Source: Streptomyces sp. NK08204 (GTDB lineage: Bacteria; Actinomycetota; Actinomycetes; Streptomycetales; Streptomycetaceae). From it: a stretch of DNA of 64,000 nt. Each line of letters begins with the position of its first letter. Position 1 is the first letter of the stretch. The stretch covers positions 185,849 through 249,848 of the forward strand of contig NZ_JAINVF010000010.1 of the NCBI RefSeq assembly GCF_020400585.1, in the 5' to 3' direction. Shown here piece after piece: positions 55,362 to 63,795 of this stretch. The translations under genes and the position numbers were made by a program. Under the pieces are notes generated by a model. It worked only from the letters and a program-made list of their open reading frames with translations. It was not told the DNA's origin and did not search any database.

Positions 55362-57569
55362 TCAGAGGAGGGGGTAGCCGGCCGCGTACTGCTCACCCAG
55401 GGCGATGAGCCGGCGGGACGGTTCGTGGGCGAAGTAGAGAGCTCCGGCGGCGGCCTTGACGGGGACGGACGAGGAGCCGTCGGTCAGGGCGACGGCCATC
55501 AGTCCGGGCGATGCCCTGCGGTACACATACGCGATGCCGACGATCGGAGGGACACCGAGGTCGGCGGAGGTGGGCTCGTGCCCCTGCGCCGTCTTCTCGG
55601 CCCAGCGCGCCGTACCGCTGTGGGCGTCGACCGCGACGACCCCGCGGCCGGCCCGCACCGCGTACACCACCCCGTCCTTGACCGCCGGGGGGCCGTACTC
55701 TGCGCCGGCGTGGCCCTTGTCGTAGTGCCAGGCGACCTTGCCGTCGTCGAGGTCGAGGGCGACCAGCCGGCCGGCCGACGGATACACGTGCCGGTCGTCG
55801 ACGGCCAGGTGGGCCCGGCTGAAGGGGGTCTGCCGGCTGTCGAGCGGGCGGCGCCACGCCAGATGTCCGGTGCGGGTGCTGCGCACGACGAGCTCCGTCG
55901 TGCCGTCGGCCGACTGCTGCACGAGGACGAGACGCTCGCCCGAAACCTGGGCCGACAGGACGTGCAGGCGCTTGGATCCGTCGGGCCGGGCGGGGAGGGG
56001 GACGTCCCACAGCTTCCGGCGGGCGTGTATGTCGAGCGCGAGCAGATGCCAGGTCTGCCCCTTGCGGAAGTAGTCGTTCTGCGACGGGTCGGACGGCTGG
56101 GGGCCCCGGCCGCCGACCGCGTAGACCGTGGTGCCCGAGGCACACAGCAGCTGGGTGCCGTAGAGGCCGCCGTTGAAGTCCTTCAACTGGAGGTACGGCT
56201 CCCCGATCCTGCCGTCGGCAAGGCCGACCGGACAGACGGACACAGGACCGGCTTCGTCGGCGGTGTACTCCAGCGTGTGGATCCGTTCGCCATCGGTGAC
56301 CGCGAGATGCCCGAAGTACACGCCGGGATCGGGCCACACCGTCTTTCCCGTTCTCGGGTCCAGACCCTTGAGGTTGGTCTCCCCGACGACCGCCAGCCGG
56401 TCGAGCAGCAGCGGAGCCGGCGGAACGGGCGGGTCGGTGTACTCGGCCACCACCTGCCACAGCAGATCCCACCGGTGCTTCGCCGAGCCGGTCGGCGCAG
56501 GCGGCTGCGTCGGAGTGCCGCCACCGCGGCGGCCGAGCAAGGCCCAGGCGCCCGCTCCGGCCGCGGCGACGCCGAGAACCGATCCCGCGCCGATCGACAG
56601 CAGCCTGCGGCGGGACATCTCCACCGAGGGGACGTCGGGCACGGTGTCGGGGAGGCCCTGCCCGCCCGGGGGCGGCAGTCGGCGGGGCTCGACCCGCCAG
56701 ACGTCGGTGGCCCGCCGGGCGATGTCCAGCAGCACCGGCTCCGGCAGACAGTCCGCGAAGTCCCTCTCTTCGCCGCCCAGTCGTGAACGAAGCTGGTCGG
56801 TCGTGGGCCGTTGCCGCGGGTCCTTGGCGAAGCACGGGCCCAGTACGGCGACAAGGCCGTCCGGGACCCCGGTCAGGTCCGGTTCCGCGTACCGCACCCG
56901 GTACAGCAGATCCGCGGCCTGCCCCACGCCGAACGGACCCTGGCCCGTCGCGGCATGGACCAGCACTCCCGCCAGCGCGAACACATCACCCGCCGGGGAG
57001 TGTTCCCCACCCGCCGCCTGCTCCGGCGACATGAAGGCGGGCGTGCCCGCCGCCGCCCCGGCCCGGGTGAGACGGTCGTCGCCGAGCGCCCTGGCGATAC
57101 CGAAGTCGATCACCTTGGGGCCGTCGGCCGTCACCATGATGTTGGACGGCTTCAGGTCCCGGTGGACGACGTCCGACGCGTGCAGCTGGGCCAGCGCGGC
57201 GCACAGACGGGAGCCGAGGGCCCGGACCGCTCGTTCCGACAACGGCCCGTTCAGCCGGACGGCGTCGTCGAGGGGTGGGCCGATCAGGTATTCCGTGGCC
57301 AGCCAAGGGGTTTCATGGACGATGTCGGCGTCGAAGACCCGGCTGCCGTGCTCGCCACCGATGACCCGGGCGGCGTCCGTCTCCAGCCGGAACCGGGTCC
57401 GGAAGACGGGATCCGCGGCGATGCGGGCGTGCATCGTCTTGAGGGCGACGACGCGCCCCGTGTCCGAGCGGCCGAGGTACACCGTGCCCATACCGCCGCT
57501 GCCGAGGCGTGCTATCAGGTGGTACGCGCCGAGCCGCGCGGGATCGTCGTACGCGAGCGGGGAGAACAT
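55362..57569 (-). CDS. Ser/Thr protein kinase with membrane helix and PQQ-type propeller domain (kinase 2)
   Basis: A 735-residue paralogue of the next gene. The kinase domain has LGSGGMGTVY (22-31), the ATP Lys K44 in VALKTM, HRD at 136-138 in VVHRDLKPSN, DFG at 155-157 and SPE at 181-183, all consistent with activity. One membrane helix lies at about 323-346. The outer part contains PQQ-like repeats (KTVWPDPG, RKLWDVPLP, HLAWRRPLD, KVAWHYDKG, TARWAEKT) that fold as a propeller. The ATG at 57569 overlaps the stop of the upstream pseudokinase (ATGA), and the 3' end is 20 bp from kinase 1, so the three are one operon. Confidence 0.94.
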   Translation of the reverse strand: MFSPLAYDDPARLGAYHLIARLGSGGMGTVYLGRSDTGRVVALKTMHARIAADPVFRTRFRLETDAARVIGGEHGSRVFDADIVHETPWLATEYLIGPPLDDAVRLNGPLSERAVRALGSRLCAALAQLHASDVVHRDLKPSNIMVTADGPKVIDFGIARALGDDRLTRAGAAAGTPAFMSPEQAAGGEHSPAGDVFALAGVLVHAATGQGPFGVGQAADLLYRVRYAEPDLTGVPDGLVAVLGPCFAKDPRQRPTTDQLRSRLGGEERDFADCLPEPVLLDIARRATDVWRVEPRRLPPPGGQGLPDTVPDVPSVEMSRRRLLSIGAGSVLGVAAAGAGAWALLGRRGGGTPTQPPAPTGSAKHRWDLLWQVVAEYTDPPVPPAPLLLDRLAVVGETNLKGLDPRTGKTVWPDPGVYFGHLAVTDGERIHTLEYTADEAGPVSVCPVGLADGRIGEPYLQLKDFNGGLYGTQLLCASGTTVYAVGGRGPQPSDPSQNDYFRKGQTWHLLALDIHARRKLWDVPLPARPDGSKRLHVLSAQVSGERLVLVQQSADGTTELVVRSTRTGHLAWRRPLDSRQTPFSRAHLAVDDRHVYPSAGRLVALDLDDGKVAWHYDKGHAGAEYGPPAVKDGVVYAVRAGRGVVAVDAHSGTARWAEKTAQGHEPTSADLGVPPIVGIAYVYRRASPGLMAVALTDGSSSVPVKAAAGALYFAHEPSRRLIALGEQYAAGYPLL

Positions 57570-58531
57570 CAGGACCTCCCCACCTGCTGGGGGTCTGCGG
57601 CCGGTCGGGCCACCAGGACGGCGGCCGACTGACGGGCGAGTGCTGCCACGATCCGGGCCGGGAGGGGAAAGGGCCGGCCATCGAGAACCGTGGGGACCGG
57701 CGCCGGGGACCGCGGGGGTGTGTGCGGCTGGAGCGGGGGCGCCTGTGGCTGGAGCTGAGGTGCCTGTGGCTGGAGCGTGGGTGCCGCCAGGTCGGCCGCG
57801 AGTTCGGCTGCCGACGGCCGGTGGGCAGCGTCCCGCGCCAGGCAGGCGGTGATCGGCTCACGCAGCGACGTCGGAAGCTCCTCCCGTTCCGGGACCGTGT
57901 GCCCGGTGCTCGCGTATGACAGCACGGCGCCGAGGGCGTACACGTCACCGAGCGGTCGGGGGCGCCCGCCCTGGGCCTGCTCCGGCGCCAGGCATCCGGG
58001 ATCCAGTCCGGGCCTCCCCAGCCGCCGCTCGCCGTCCGGGGCGACGGCTCGCACCGCACCGAAGCAGGTCAGCAGCGGTCCGTCCGCGCTGAGCAGTACG
58101 GCTGCCGGGGCCAGGCCGGCATGGGTCACCCCCTGTGCGTGGGCCGTCGCCAGTGCGGAGGCGAGAGCCGCGCCGAGGTCTCGTACGACGGTCTCCGGCA
58201 GCGGACCGCCATGTATGGCGAGGGCGGCGGGCAGCGGCAGTACGGGGACGTACGGGGCCGCGTACCAGGGTGGGAGGGCGGAACTGGCCACCTCCGTCAC
58301 GGGCGCGAAGCCGGGTACGGACAGCCCTCGGGCGTGCTCGGCCTCGGCGGCCCATCGGGCGGGATCGGTCTCCGTGCGCGGTACATGGACCAGAACCGTG
58401 CGCCAGCCGTCCGCGCTGCGGGCGACGAACCGACGATCGGGTGTCCGCTGCCGCTCATGTTCCTCGTCGATCCCGGCCAGAACTGCGTACGGCCCGATCC
58501 ACCGCGGGTCGTCCTGACGCAGCTGCTCCAT
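57569..58531 (-). CDS. Pseudokinase, first gene of the kinase operon
   Basis: A 320-residue protein with the kinase fold but without the catalytic residues. Where active kinases have HRD it reads GVTHAGLAPAAVLL (H137, then A138 and G139; the catalytic Asp is lost). DFG is CFG (156-158). The glycine loop is unrecognisable (VLAGIDEEHERQ), and no invariant ATP Lys is seen (WRTVLVHVP). The structural APE (182-184) and the GDVYALG helix are intact. A Pro/Gln-rich repeat (LQPQAPQLQPQAPPLQPH) follows the domain, and no membrane helix is present. It is likely a cytoplasmic scaffold or regulator of kinases 1 and 2. ATG 58531 is chosen. Confidence 0.87.
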   Translation of the reverse strand: MEQLRQDDPRWIGPYAVLAGIDEEHERQRTPDRRFVARSADGWRTVLVHVPRTETDPARWAAEAEHARGLSVPGFAPVTEVASSALPPWYAAPYVPVLPLPAALAIHGGPLPETVVRDLGAALASALATAHAQGVTHAGLAPAAVLLSADGPLLTCFGAVRAVAPDGERRLGRPGLDPGCLAPEQAQGGRPRPLGDVYALGAVLSYASTGHTVPEREELPTSLREPITACLARDAAHRPSAAELAADLAAPTLQPQAPQLQPQAPPLQPHTPPRSPAPVPTVLDGRPFPLPARIVAALARQSAAVLVARPAADPQQVGRS

Positions 58532-58607
58532 GCGCGCCTTCCCCCCTGGCTGTCGACACAGGGGAGGGATCCTACCGGGAGCCGTTTCTCTGTTTGCGGG
58601 TGCATGT

Positions 58608-58901
58608 TCATGAACACTCCGGGACGGTGATCTCGGCCCACACGGTCTTGCATGGATCCCGGTCCGACGAGACGCCCCAGCGGTCGGCCAGCGCCTCCAC
58701 GAGGACCAGTCCCCGGCCCGAGTCACCCTGGTCCGAGCGGAGTTGGGCACGGGGCAGTCGGTCACCGCGCGTGTCGGTCACCTCGATGCGGAGCGTGTCG
58801 CCGGCGACGTGGAGCGTGAGGCGGAAGTTCCTCCCAGACACCCGGCCGTGGGTCGCGGCGTTGGCCGCCAGCTCGGCCACGACGTGCGCCGCCGGTTCCA
58901 A
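58608..58901 (-). pseudogene. Truncated HATPase (RsbW/anti-sigma-type) gene, N-terminal part deleted
   Basis: The fragment keeps most of a GHKL ATPase domain of the Streptomyces anti-sigma-factor-like family: AAHVVAELAANAATHGRV (N box with Asn), RIEVTDTRGD (G1 box Asp) and SGRGLVLVEALADRWGV (G2 box). The first 40 or so residues of the family are missing. An in-frame TGA at 58911-58913 closes the frame, and only a TTG at 58901 could start it. In full loci this gene is divergent from an XRE/DUF5753 regulator, and the 3' part of that regulator begins directly at the deletion point. Confidence 0.72.
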
Positions 58902-58913
58902 CGGGAGTCCTCA

Positions 58914-59110
58914 GCTGCGGAGTTGTTCGGTGCCGAGCAGGCGGGCGAGGCGGGCGCCCCGAGGCGTGGGGGACAGAAGCACCAATGGTGCTGCGCCGAC
59001 AGCTCGAACCCATGCTGGGCATTGCCCAGTTGCCCTTTGTGGAGCTTCAAGTGATGCCGACAGCACGCGCGAACCACCCCGGGACGGGTGGTCTGATCGA
59101 GGTGCTGAAG
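58914..59110 (+). pseudogene. Remnant of XRE regulator C-terminal (DUF5753) domain
   Basis: Two + strand frames show pieces of the DUF5753 domain found in WhiJ-type regulators. AELFGAEQAGEAGA is read from 58917, and from 58985, in another frame, VLRRQLEPMLGIAQLPFVELQVMPTA is followed by GTGGLIEVLKF. The HTH domain is absent and the frame shifts between the two pieces. Confidence 0.65.
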
Positions 59111-59118
59111 TTCTTGGA

Positions 59119-59319
59119 CGGGACGGGAGTGCGGAACTCCACTGGTTCAAGAGCAGCTAGAGCAGCAGTAGCAACGGCAACGACTGCGTCGAGGTGGCCC
59201 CCACCGCCACCACTATCCACATCCGAGACTCCAAGAACACTGAAGGCCCCCGCCTCGCCGTGGCCCCGGCGGCCTGGGCCGACTTCGTGACGTACGCGTC
59301 CGGGAAGCCAGCCATCTGA
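59119..59319 (+). pseudogene. DUF397 gene with a premature stop
   Basis: In frame 1 the sequence encodes AELHWFKSS, then TAG at 59158-59160, then SSSNGNDCVEVA, IHIRDSKNTEGPRLAVAP and AWADFV to a stop at 59317-59319. DUF397 proteins normally read WFKSSYSS..N.CVEVA here, so a Tyr codon (TAC) has become TAG. No separate start codon survives between the XRE remnant and the domain. It is the third member of a broken whiJ-type locus. Confidence 0.8.
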
Positions 59320-59492
59320 GTACGAGCGCTCATGCGCAGCCCCGCGCCCGTCGGGTTGAGTAGAGCCATGCTCGACCGGGGCTGACCCTGACCGATTCCG
59401 ATCGCTGCGACACGAGACGAGTCCGGACTGCCACTGGTCGTAGCTAGAGTCGTTGATGCGGCTTTGGTCTTTGACCGCAGGGGGAGGACGCT
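59320..59492. other. Upstream region of the type VII-like module
   Basis: No gene is supported. The module's first gene at 59493 has a good ribosome binding site (ggggaggac) inside this stretch, so its promoter probably lies here. Confidence 0.5.
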
Positions 59493-60044
59493 GTGTTGCC
59501 GAGCGAGTCCGGAGCGGGCGGACAACCGTCGTCGTGGGTGTCCCGCATGTTCGACGGGATGCAGGACGCCGTCGGTGCCGCCGCTGACCTGGCCACCGAG
59601 CTGTCGTCGTTCACGAAGTTCCAGAAGCGGGTCGACGACTTGATCCGCGACCTGAAGGGCTCAGCGGCGGGCCCGGGCAAGGTCGGGCAGGCGCAGCTCG
59701 CACGTCACCAGCTCGGCGGCGGGGGCGAGGGGTGGACGGAGGCGGCCGGCCTGTTCACCGCGTACGAGACCGTCATCAGTGAGCTGGAGACCCTGTCCAA
59801 ACTGTTGTCCGACTCGATGGAGGGCATGGGCATCGCCGTGCTGGCCTCACACAAGGGCTACCAGCACATCGACCAGGACATCCGTGATCGTATGGCGGCG
59901 ATCAGCGCGGAGACGACGGAGCACTACGGCGGAAACTACGACCCCTCGGTCCCGCAGAAGACCGGCCACGGCGGGGGCGACGCGAAACGGAGCCAGCCGC
60001 CGACCGAGACCGGCAGCGGTGGCAGCGCGGGAGGCACCATCTGA
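59493..60044 (+). CDS. WXG100-like/ESX-associated helical protein
   Basis: A 183-residue, largely helical protein without a signal peptide. The N-terminal half (MFDGMQDAVGAAADLATELSSF and KFQKRVDDLIRDLKGS) and the second helix block (LFTAYETVISELETLSKLLSDSMEGMGIAVLASHKGYQHIDQDIRDRM) make the helical hairpin shape of type VII secreted or associated proteins, although the WXG triplet is not present here. It ends in a Gly/Ser-rich tail. GTG 59493 follows GGGGGAGGA. The stop overlaps the next start (TGATG at 60042-60046), so the two are coupled. Confidence 0.65.
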   Translation: MLPSESGAGGQPSSWVSRMFDGMQDAVGAAADLATELSSFTKFQKRVDDLIRDLKGSAAGPGKVGQAQLARHQLGGGGEGWTEAAGLFTAYETVISELETLSKLLSDSMEGMGIAVLASHKGYQHIDQDIRDRMAAISAETTEHYGGNYDPSVPQKTGHGGGDAKRSQPPTETGSGGSAGGTI

Positions 60045-61741
60045 TGGGACGCGGCGAGGGCACGTCTTTCGAGGACATGAGCCACGAGCAGATGCTCGCC
60101 TGGCTGGACCAGGCGAACTCCGGCACGGTGCAGTCGGCGGCCGACCGGCTGACCGATGCGGCCAAGGAGATCCGCAAGATCGCCGAGGAGCTCAAGGTCC
60201 GCCCGCAGTGGGTGGAATGGAAGGGGGAAGGCGCGGACGCGTTCCGGACGTGGGCCGCCGACCTCGCCAACTCCACCCTCAGCCTCGGTGACTTCAGTGA
60301 GGGGGCGGCGAAGTGGCTGGGGGAGGCGTCCGGAGCGATCGCGACGGCACAGGCGTCGATCCCGCGCGACACCCACGGCGCGCAGGCGAACCTGGACGCG
60401 GCAACGGCCGCGCACAACGACCCCGACGCGGCCACCGTCAGCGCCAAGTCCAAGGCCGAGCTGGAGGCGCTTGCGGCGAGCAAGGAGAGGGTGCGCCTGG
60501 AGGCGGCGGCGCAGATGCGGAAGCTGGGCCAGGCGTATTCGCATTCCTCCACGCAGATGGACGGGCTGGTCAGGCCCACGTTTCCGCCGCCACCGAAGGT
60601 GATTCAGCCGGAGGCGGGGAAACACGACGAAATCGAAGTCGTGGGAAGCGGTGGTGACAGCCACGTGGGGACGTCCCCCGCAGGACGGGTGTCGGCGCCT
60701 TCGGCTGCGACGGGGTCGCCGCATACGGTAAGCCTGGTCACCGGGGGTGGCGCGGCGGCAGCCAGCGTTTCCGGGCCGCGGGGCGACAGCGGTGGCGGGG
60801 TGGTGCACCAGCCGCCGTCGGCGGCACCGGCCGAGGGCGCGCCAAGGGTACCGGTCGACGTAGGGCCGGTCGTACCGGACGACGTAGGCACGGAAATCGA
60901 TGGAACGACGCCTCCTCCACCGGCACCGGCCCCACCGACGACAACTCCTGGGCCTGTTGACCTCCCGACGGGAGGACGGCCGGGAGACGGACCGATCGCA
61001 TTGCCCCCGGCCGCCCCTCCGCCGGTCTTCGGTGACGGCCCCGGTCTGCCGGTCAGCCGTCCGGGCCCGGGGCGTACGGTGACGGGCGGCCGTCCGTTGC
61101 CCATGCCACGACAGACAATCTCGGAGCCGACGCCTACGCCGACACGCGGACCGGCCACTGGCGGCACGGCCACGCCCAGAGGCCCGGTGGGCCCGACGCA
61201 ACCGGTGGCGGGTGGCCGTACGACTGCGATGCCGGGGCGAGCCGTATCCGGTGAGGTACCCGGACGTGCGCCGGTCGGCAGAGGCATCGTCGGTGGCCGC
61301 CCTACGCCACCGACTGCGGGCCAGCCTGCCGGCAGGCTGCCGCGCGGCACGGTTGTAGGCGGCGAAGCGCCCGTCTCCGGCACGACCGGTCGAGCGGCTC
61401 CCGGTCGGAGTACGGGCGCCGGTGGTGGTGCCGGTGCCAGGGGAGTGAGCCCTGGCCAGAGGCCGGGCTCGACCCAGCAGCGGGCGGGTCTTCCGCCTGC
61501 TGAACAGGGCATCGTGGGCGGTCGTCCACAGCAACAGTCGCGTTCGGCCGGTCGGCCGCGCACATCCGGTGGTTCGGGTCTGGTACGAAACCAGGAGCCC
61601 CAAGGGGCACCCCCCGAGCCCAACGGCTCCAGACCGTCGACCTCGCGCCGGAACGACGGACAGAACGGCCGGCAGAACGACGAGCGGGGCGACGAGCGGG
61701 GCGACGAGCAGAGCGAACCGACCCGAGATCGTGCCGACTGA
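60044..61741 (+). CDS. WXG-domain protein with very long Pro/Gly/Arg-rich tail (type VII-associated)
   Basis: A 565-residue protein. The N-terminal 180 residues are helical and contain the WXG motif as WKG (W59-K60-G61) in QWVEWKGEGADAFRTWAADL, followed by long helices typical of WXG100/PPE-like secretion substrates. From about 185 to 565 it is low complexity: Gly, Pro, Thr, Ala and Arg with many repeats of IVGGRP or GGRP type, ending in an acidic/basic stretch (RNDGQNGRQNDERGD). The tail looks disordered and could span the wall or anchor the protein. ATG 60044 overlaps the previous stop. Confidence 0.75.
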   Translation: MGRGEGTSFEDMSHEQMLAWLDQANSGTVQSAADRLTDAAKEIRKIAEELKVRPQWVEWKGEGADAFRTWAADLANSTLSLGDFSEGAAKWLGEASGAIATAQASIPRDTHGAQANLDAATAAHNDPDAATVSAKSKAELEALAASKERVRLEAAAQMRKLGQAYSHSSTQMDGLVRPTFPPPPKVIQPEAGKHDEIEVVGSGGDSHVGTSPAGRVSAPSAATGSPHTVSLVTGGGAAAASVSGPRGDSGGGVVHQPPSAAPAEGAPRVPVDVGPVVPDDVGTEIDGTTPPPPAPAPPTTTPGPVDLPTGGRPGDGPIALPPAAPPPVFGDGPGLPVSRPGPGRTVTGGRPLPMPRQTISEPTPTPTRGPATGGTATPRGPVGPTQPVAGGRTTAMPGRAVSGEVPGRAPVGRGIVGGRPTPPTAGQPAGRLPRGTVVGGEAPVSGTTGRAAPGRSTGAGGGAGARGVSPGQRPGSTQQRAGLPPAEQGIVGGRPQQQSRSAGRPRTSGGSGLVRNQEPQGAPPEPNGSRPSTSRRNDGQNGRQNDERGDERGDEQSEPTRDRAD

Positions 61742-61789
61742 CGCCCTCCGTCACAGCAACCCAGGACCACCAGAGTCAAGAGGAAGCAG

Positions 61790-63016
61790 ATGCCTGCCGA
61801 CAAGTTGAGGAACGGCCGTCTTGGGGGTGTCGTCTCCGGAGCCGTGGGCCTGCTGCTGGTGGGGATGACCGCTGCGCCCGCCCACGCGGAGACCATCCGT
61901 GATCAGCAGTGGTACCTCTCGGCCATGAAGGCCGACCAGATGTGGCGGACGAGTACGGGCAAGGGAGTCACGGTTGCCGTCATCGACTCGGGTGTCGACG
62001 GCAACCTGCCCGACCTCAAGGGACAGGTACTTCCCGGCCTGGACGAGGCGCCGGAGTCACCGGGTGACGAACACACGAGCTATGACGGCCACGGGACCAC
62101 GATGGGCCTCCTCATCGCCGGCACCGGCAAGGCGAACGGCGGCAACGGCACCTTCGGTCTCGCACCGGGCGCCAGGATCCTGCCTGTCCGCGTACCGGAC
62201 CGAGGCTGGGACTCCAACAAGTACACCGACGAGTTCAACAAGGTGCTGAGCCGGGGAGTCAGGTACGCCGTCGATTCCGGCGCTCGGGTCATCAACATCT
62301 CCATGGGCGCGTACGTGGGATCGGACGAGCTCACCGCCGCCGTGAAGTACGCCCTGAACAAGGGCGCACTTGTCTTCGCCTCAGTCGGTAACAGCGGCAC
62401 CTCGGAAGTCGAATACCCCGCGGGAACCCCCGGAGTGGTCGCGGTGGGCGCCGTAGGCCGTGACCTCCACAAGACCGCGGAATCCCAGCACGGCCCACAG
62501 GTCGACCTCGCCGCCCCCGGCGACGAGATGTACCACGCCTGCCCGAACGGCAAGGACCTCTGCCGCTCCCACGGCACCAGCGACGCCACCGCCCTCGCCT
62601 CGGCCAGCGCCGCCCTCATCTGGTCCAAGCATCCGACCTGGACCAACAACCAGGTCCTCCGCGTCCTGCTCAACACCGCCGGCGGCCCGACGGACGGCGC
62701 CAAGCGCAACGACTCCATCGGGTACGGCATCGTCCGGCCGCGCATCGCCCTGCAGGACCCCGGTGACCCAGGACCGGCCGACGTCTACCCGCTGCCGGAC
62801 CTCTCAGCCGCGGCCCCCGCGTCGCCCTCTCCCGGCACCGCTGCTTCCAAGGACCCCGCCTCGCAGGCGAAGGATGGCGAAGCGGTAGCCGAAGCTTCCT
62901 CCGACAAGGGCGGTAGCGGCACTCTGTGGGCTGCCCTGGGCATCGGGGCGGTCGTACTCGTCGGCACAGTCGTCGCTGCTGTTGTCACAAGGAAGCGACG
63001 ACGTTCCGTTGCATAG
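61790..63016 (+). CDS. mycP: Mycosin-type S8 serine protease (type VII secretion associated)
   Basis: A 408-residue subtilisin-like protease. It has a signal peptide (cleavage near AHA at 31-33), the catalytic Asp D66 in VAVIDSGVD, His H101 in YDGHGT, Ser S264 in SHGTSDATALAS and oxyanion Asn N201 in SVGNSG. A Pro/Ala/Ser linker and a C-terminal membrane helix (about 377-399) followed by RKRRR anchor the domain outside the membrane. This is the mycosin layout, a component that stabilises and processes substrates of ESX systems. It is 48 bp after the WXG protein. No EccB, C, D or E gene lies in the window. Confidence 0.93.
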   Translation: MPADKLRNGRLGGVVSGAVGLLLVGMTAAPAHAETIRDQQWYLSAMKADQMWRTSTGKGVTVAVIDSGVDGNLPDLKGQVLPGLDEAPESPGDEHTSYDGHGTTMGLLIAGTGKANGGNGTFGLAPGARILPVRVPDRGWDSNKYTDEFNKVLSRGVRYAVDSGARVINISMGAYVGSDELTAAVKYALNKGALVFASVGNSGTSEVEYPAGTPGVVAVGAVGRDLHKTAESQHGPQVDLAAPGDEMYHACPNGKDLCRSHGTSDATALASASAALIWSKHPTWTNNQVLRVLLNTAGGPTDGAKRNDSIGYGIVRPRIALQDPGDPGPADVYPLPDLSAAAPASPSPGTAASKDPASQAKDGEAVAEASSDKGGSGTLWAALGIGAVVLVGTVVAAVVTRKRRRSVA

Positions 63017-63114
63017 ACGCATGCAGGCCGAAATTGATGACATGCACTCGATCGCCTCTGTACGGTAAAGATCTTCGGACGCGGACGCAGGATTGAATAC
63101 GGGGGCGTGCGGCC

Positions 63115-63795
63115 ATGACGGGCGAGCCGGACGGGACACGATCACACCCACCGATACCATCGCAACCGCCACCCATACCTCCGGAGCCCAGCCACGGGCC
63201 GCCCAAGTGGGCGTGGTGGGTCGTCGGCATCCTGGTCCCTGTGCTCGGCTTGGTCGTCACGCTGATCACACAGTCAGGGAACGGCTCATCACGCGGCGCG
63301 CTCGCTCCGTCGTCGAAAGTGTCTCAGGAGCCAGTGACTCCAGAGACGCCGACGGCGGTCGATCCAGGCGAGTCGACCGCCGACGGCACCGTCACCACGC
63401 TGTCGCCTTCACCTTCGCCCTCGAAGACGCCGGTAAAGATCCTCAGGACGGGAGACTTCACGCTCTCCAGGGGATACAGTGCCGACCTCGAACACGGCAC
63501 GGTCGGAGCGTCGGTGAAAAGCCCTGACATGGCGTGGAATGGCGGCGATGAGTTCTCGGCCATGAACGGACGCGTGGCCGATACCCATGAGGGAGCCACC
63601 CCAAAGATCTGCGCGAAAGCCCTCGACGATCCAAGGTCAACAGGGTGGATGGTCTATGGTCTGGAGGGGACTTGGTACTGCATGCCGACCAGCGCGAACC
63701 ATCTGGCGGCCGTCGAGTGGCTGGGCGACAGTGCCGACGGCCCGCAGTTCCACTACATCCTCTGGGACGTGACCGCTCCCTCTGACGACGGCTAA
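63115..63795 (+). CDS. Membrane-anchored protein with Pro-rich cytoplasmic and folded outer domain
   Basis: A 226-residue protein. A Pro-rich N-terminus (about 10-30) precedes one membrane helix (about 32-52, WAWWVVGILVPVLGLVVTLI). A Ser/Thr/Pro linker of about 60 residues and a C-terminal domain follow (FTLSRGYSADLEHG, then Trp-rich VYGLEGTWYCMPTS and VEWLGD); two Cys (about 169 and 188) may form a disulphide outside the cell. I do not recognise a family. It follows the mycosin gene by 98 bp in the same direction and may belong to the same module. Confidence 0.65.
   Translation: MTGEPDGTRSHPPIPSQPPPIPPEPSHGPPKWAWWVVGILVPVLGLVVTLITQSGNGSSRGALAPSSKVSQEPVTPETPTAVDPGESTADGTVTTLSPSPSPSKTPVKILRTGDFTLSRGYSADLEHGTVGASVKSPDMAWNGGDEFSAMNGRVADTHEGATPKICAKALDDPRSTGWMVYGLEGTWYCMPTSANHLAAVEWLGDSADGPQFHYILWDVTAPSDDG

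Noticed and set aside
57509..59160. Plus-strand open frames opposite the pseudokinase
   Set aside because: They are antisense shadows. Only the short stretches after about 58914 show real domain remnants.
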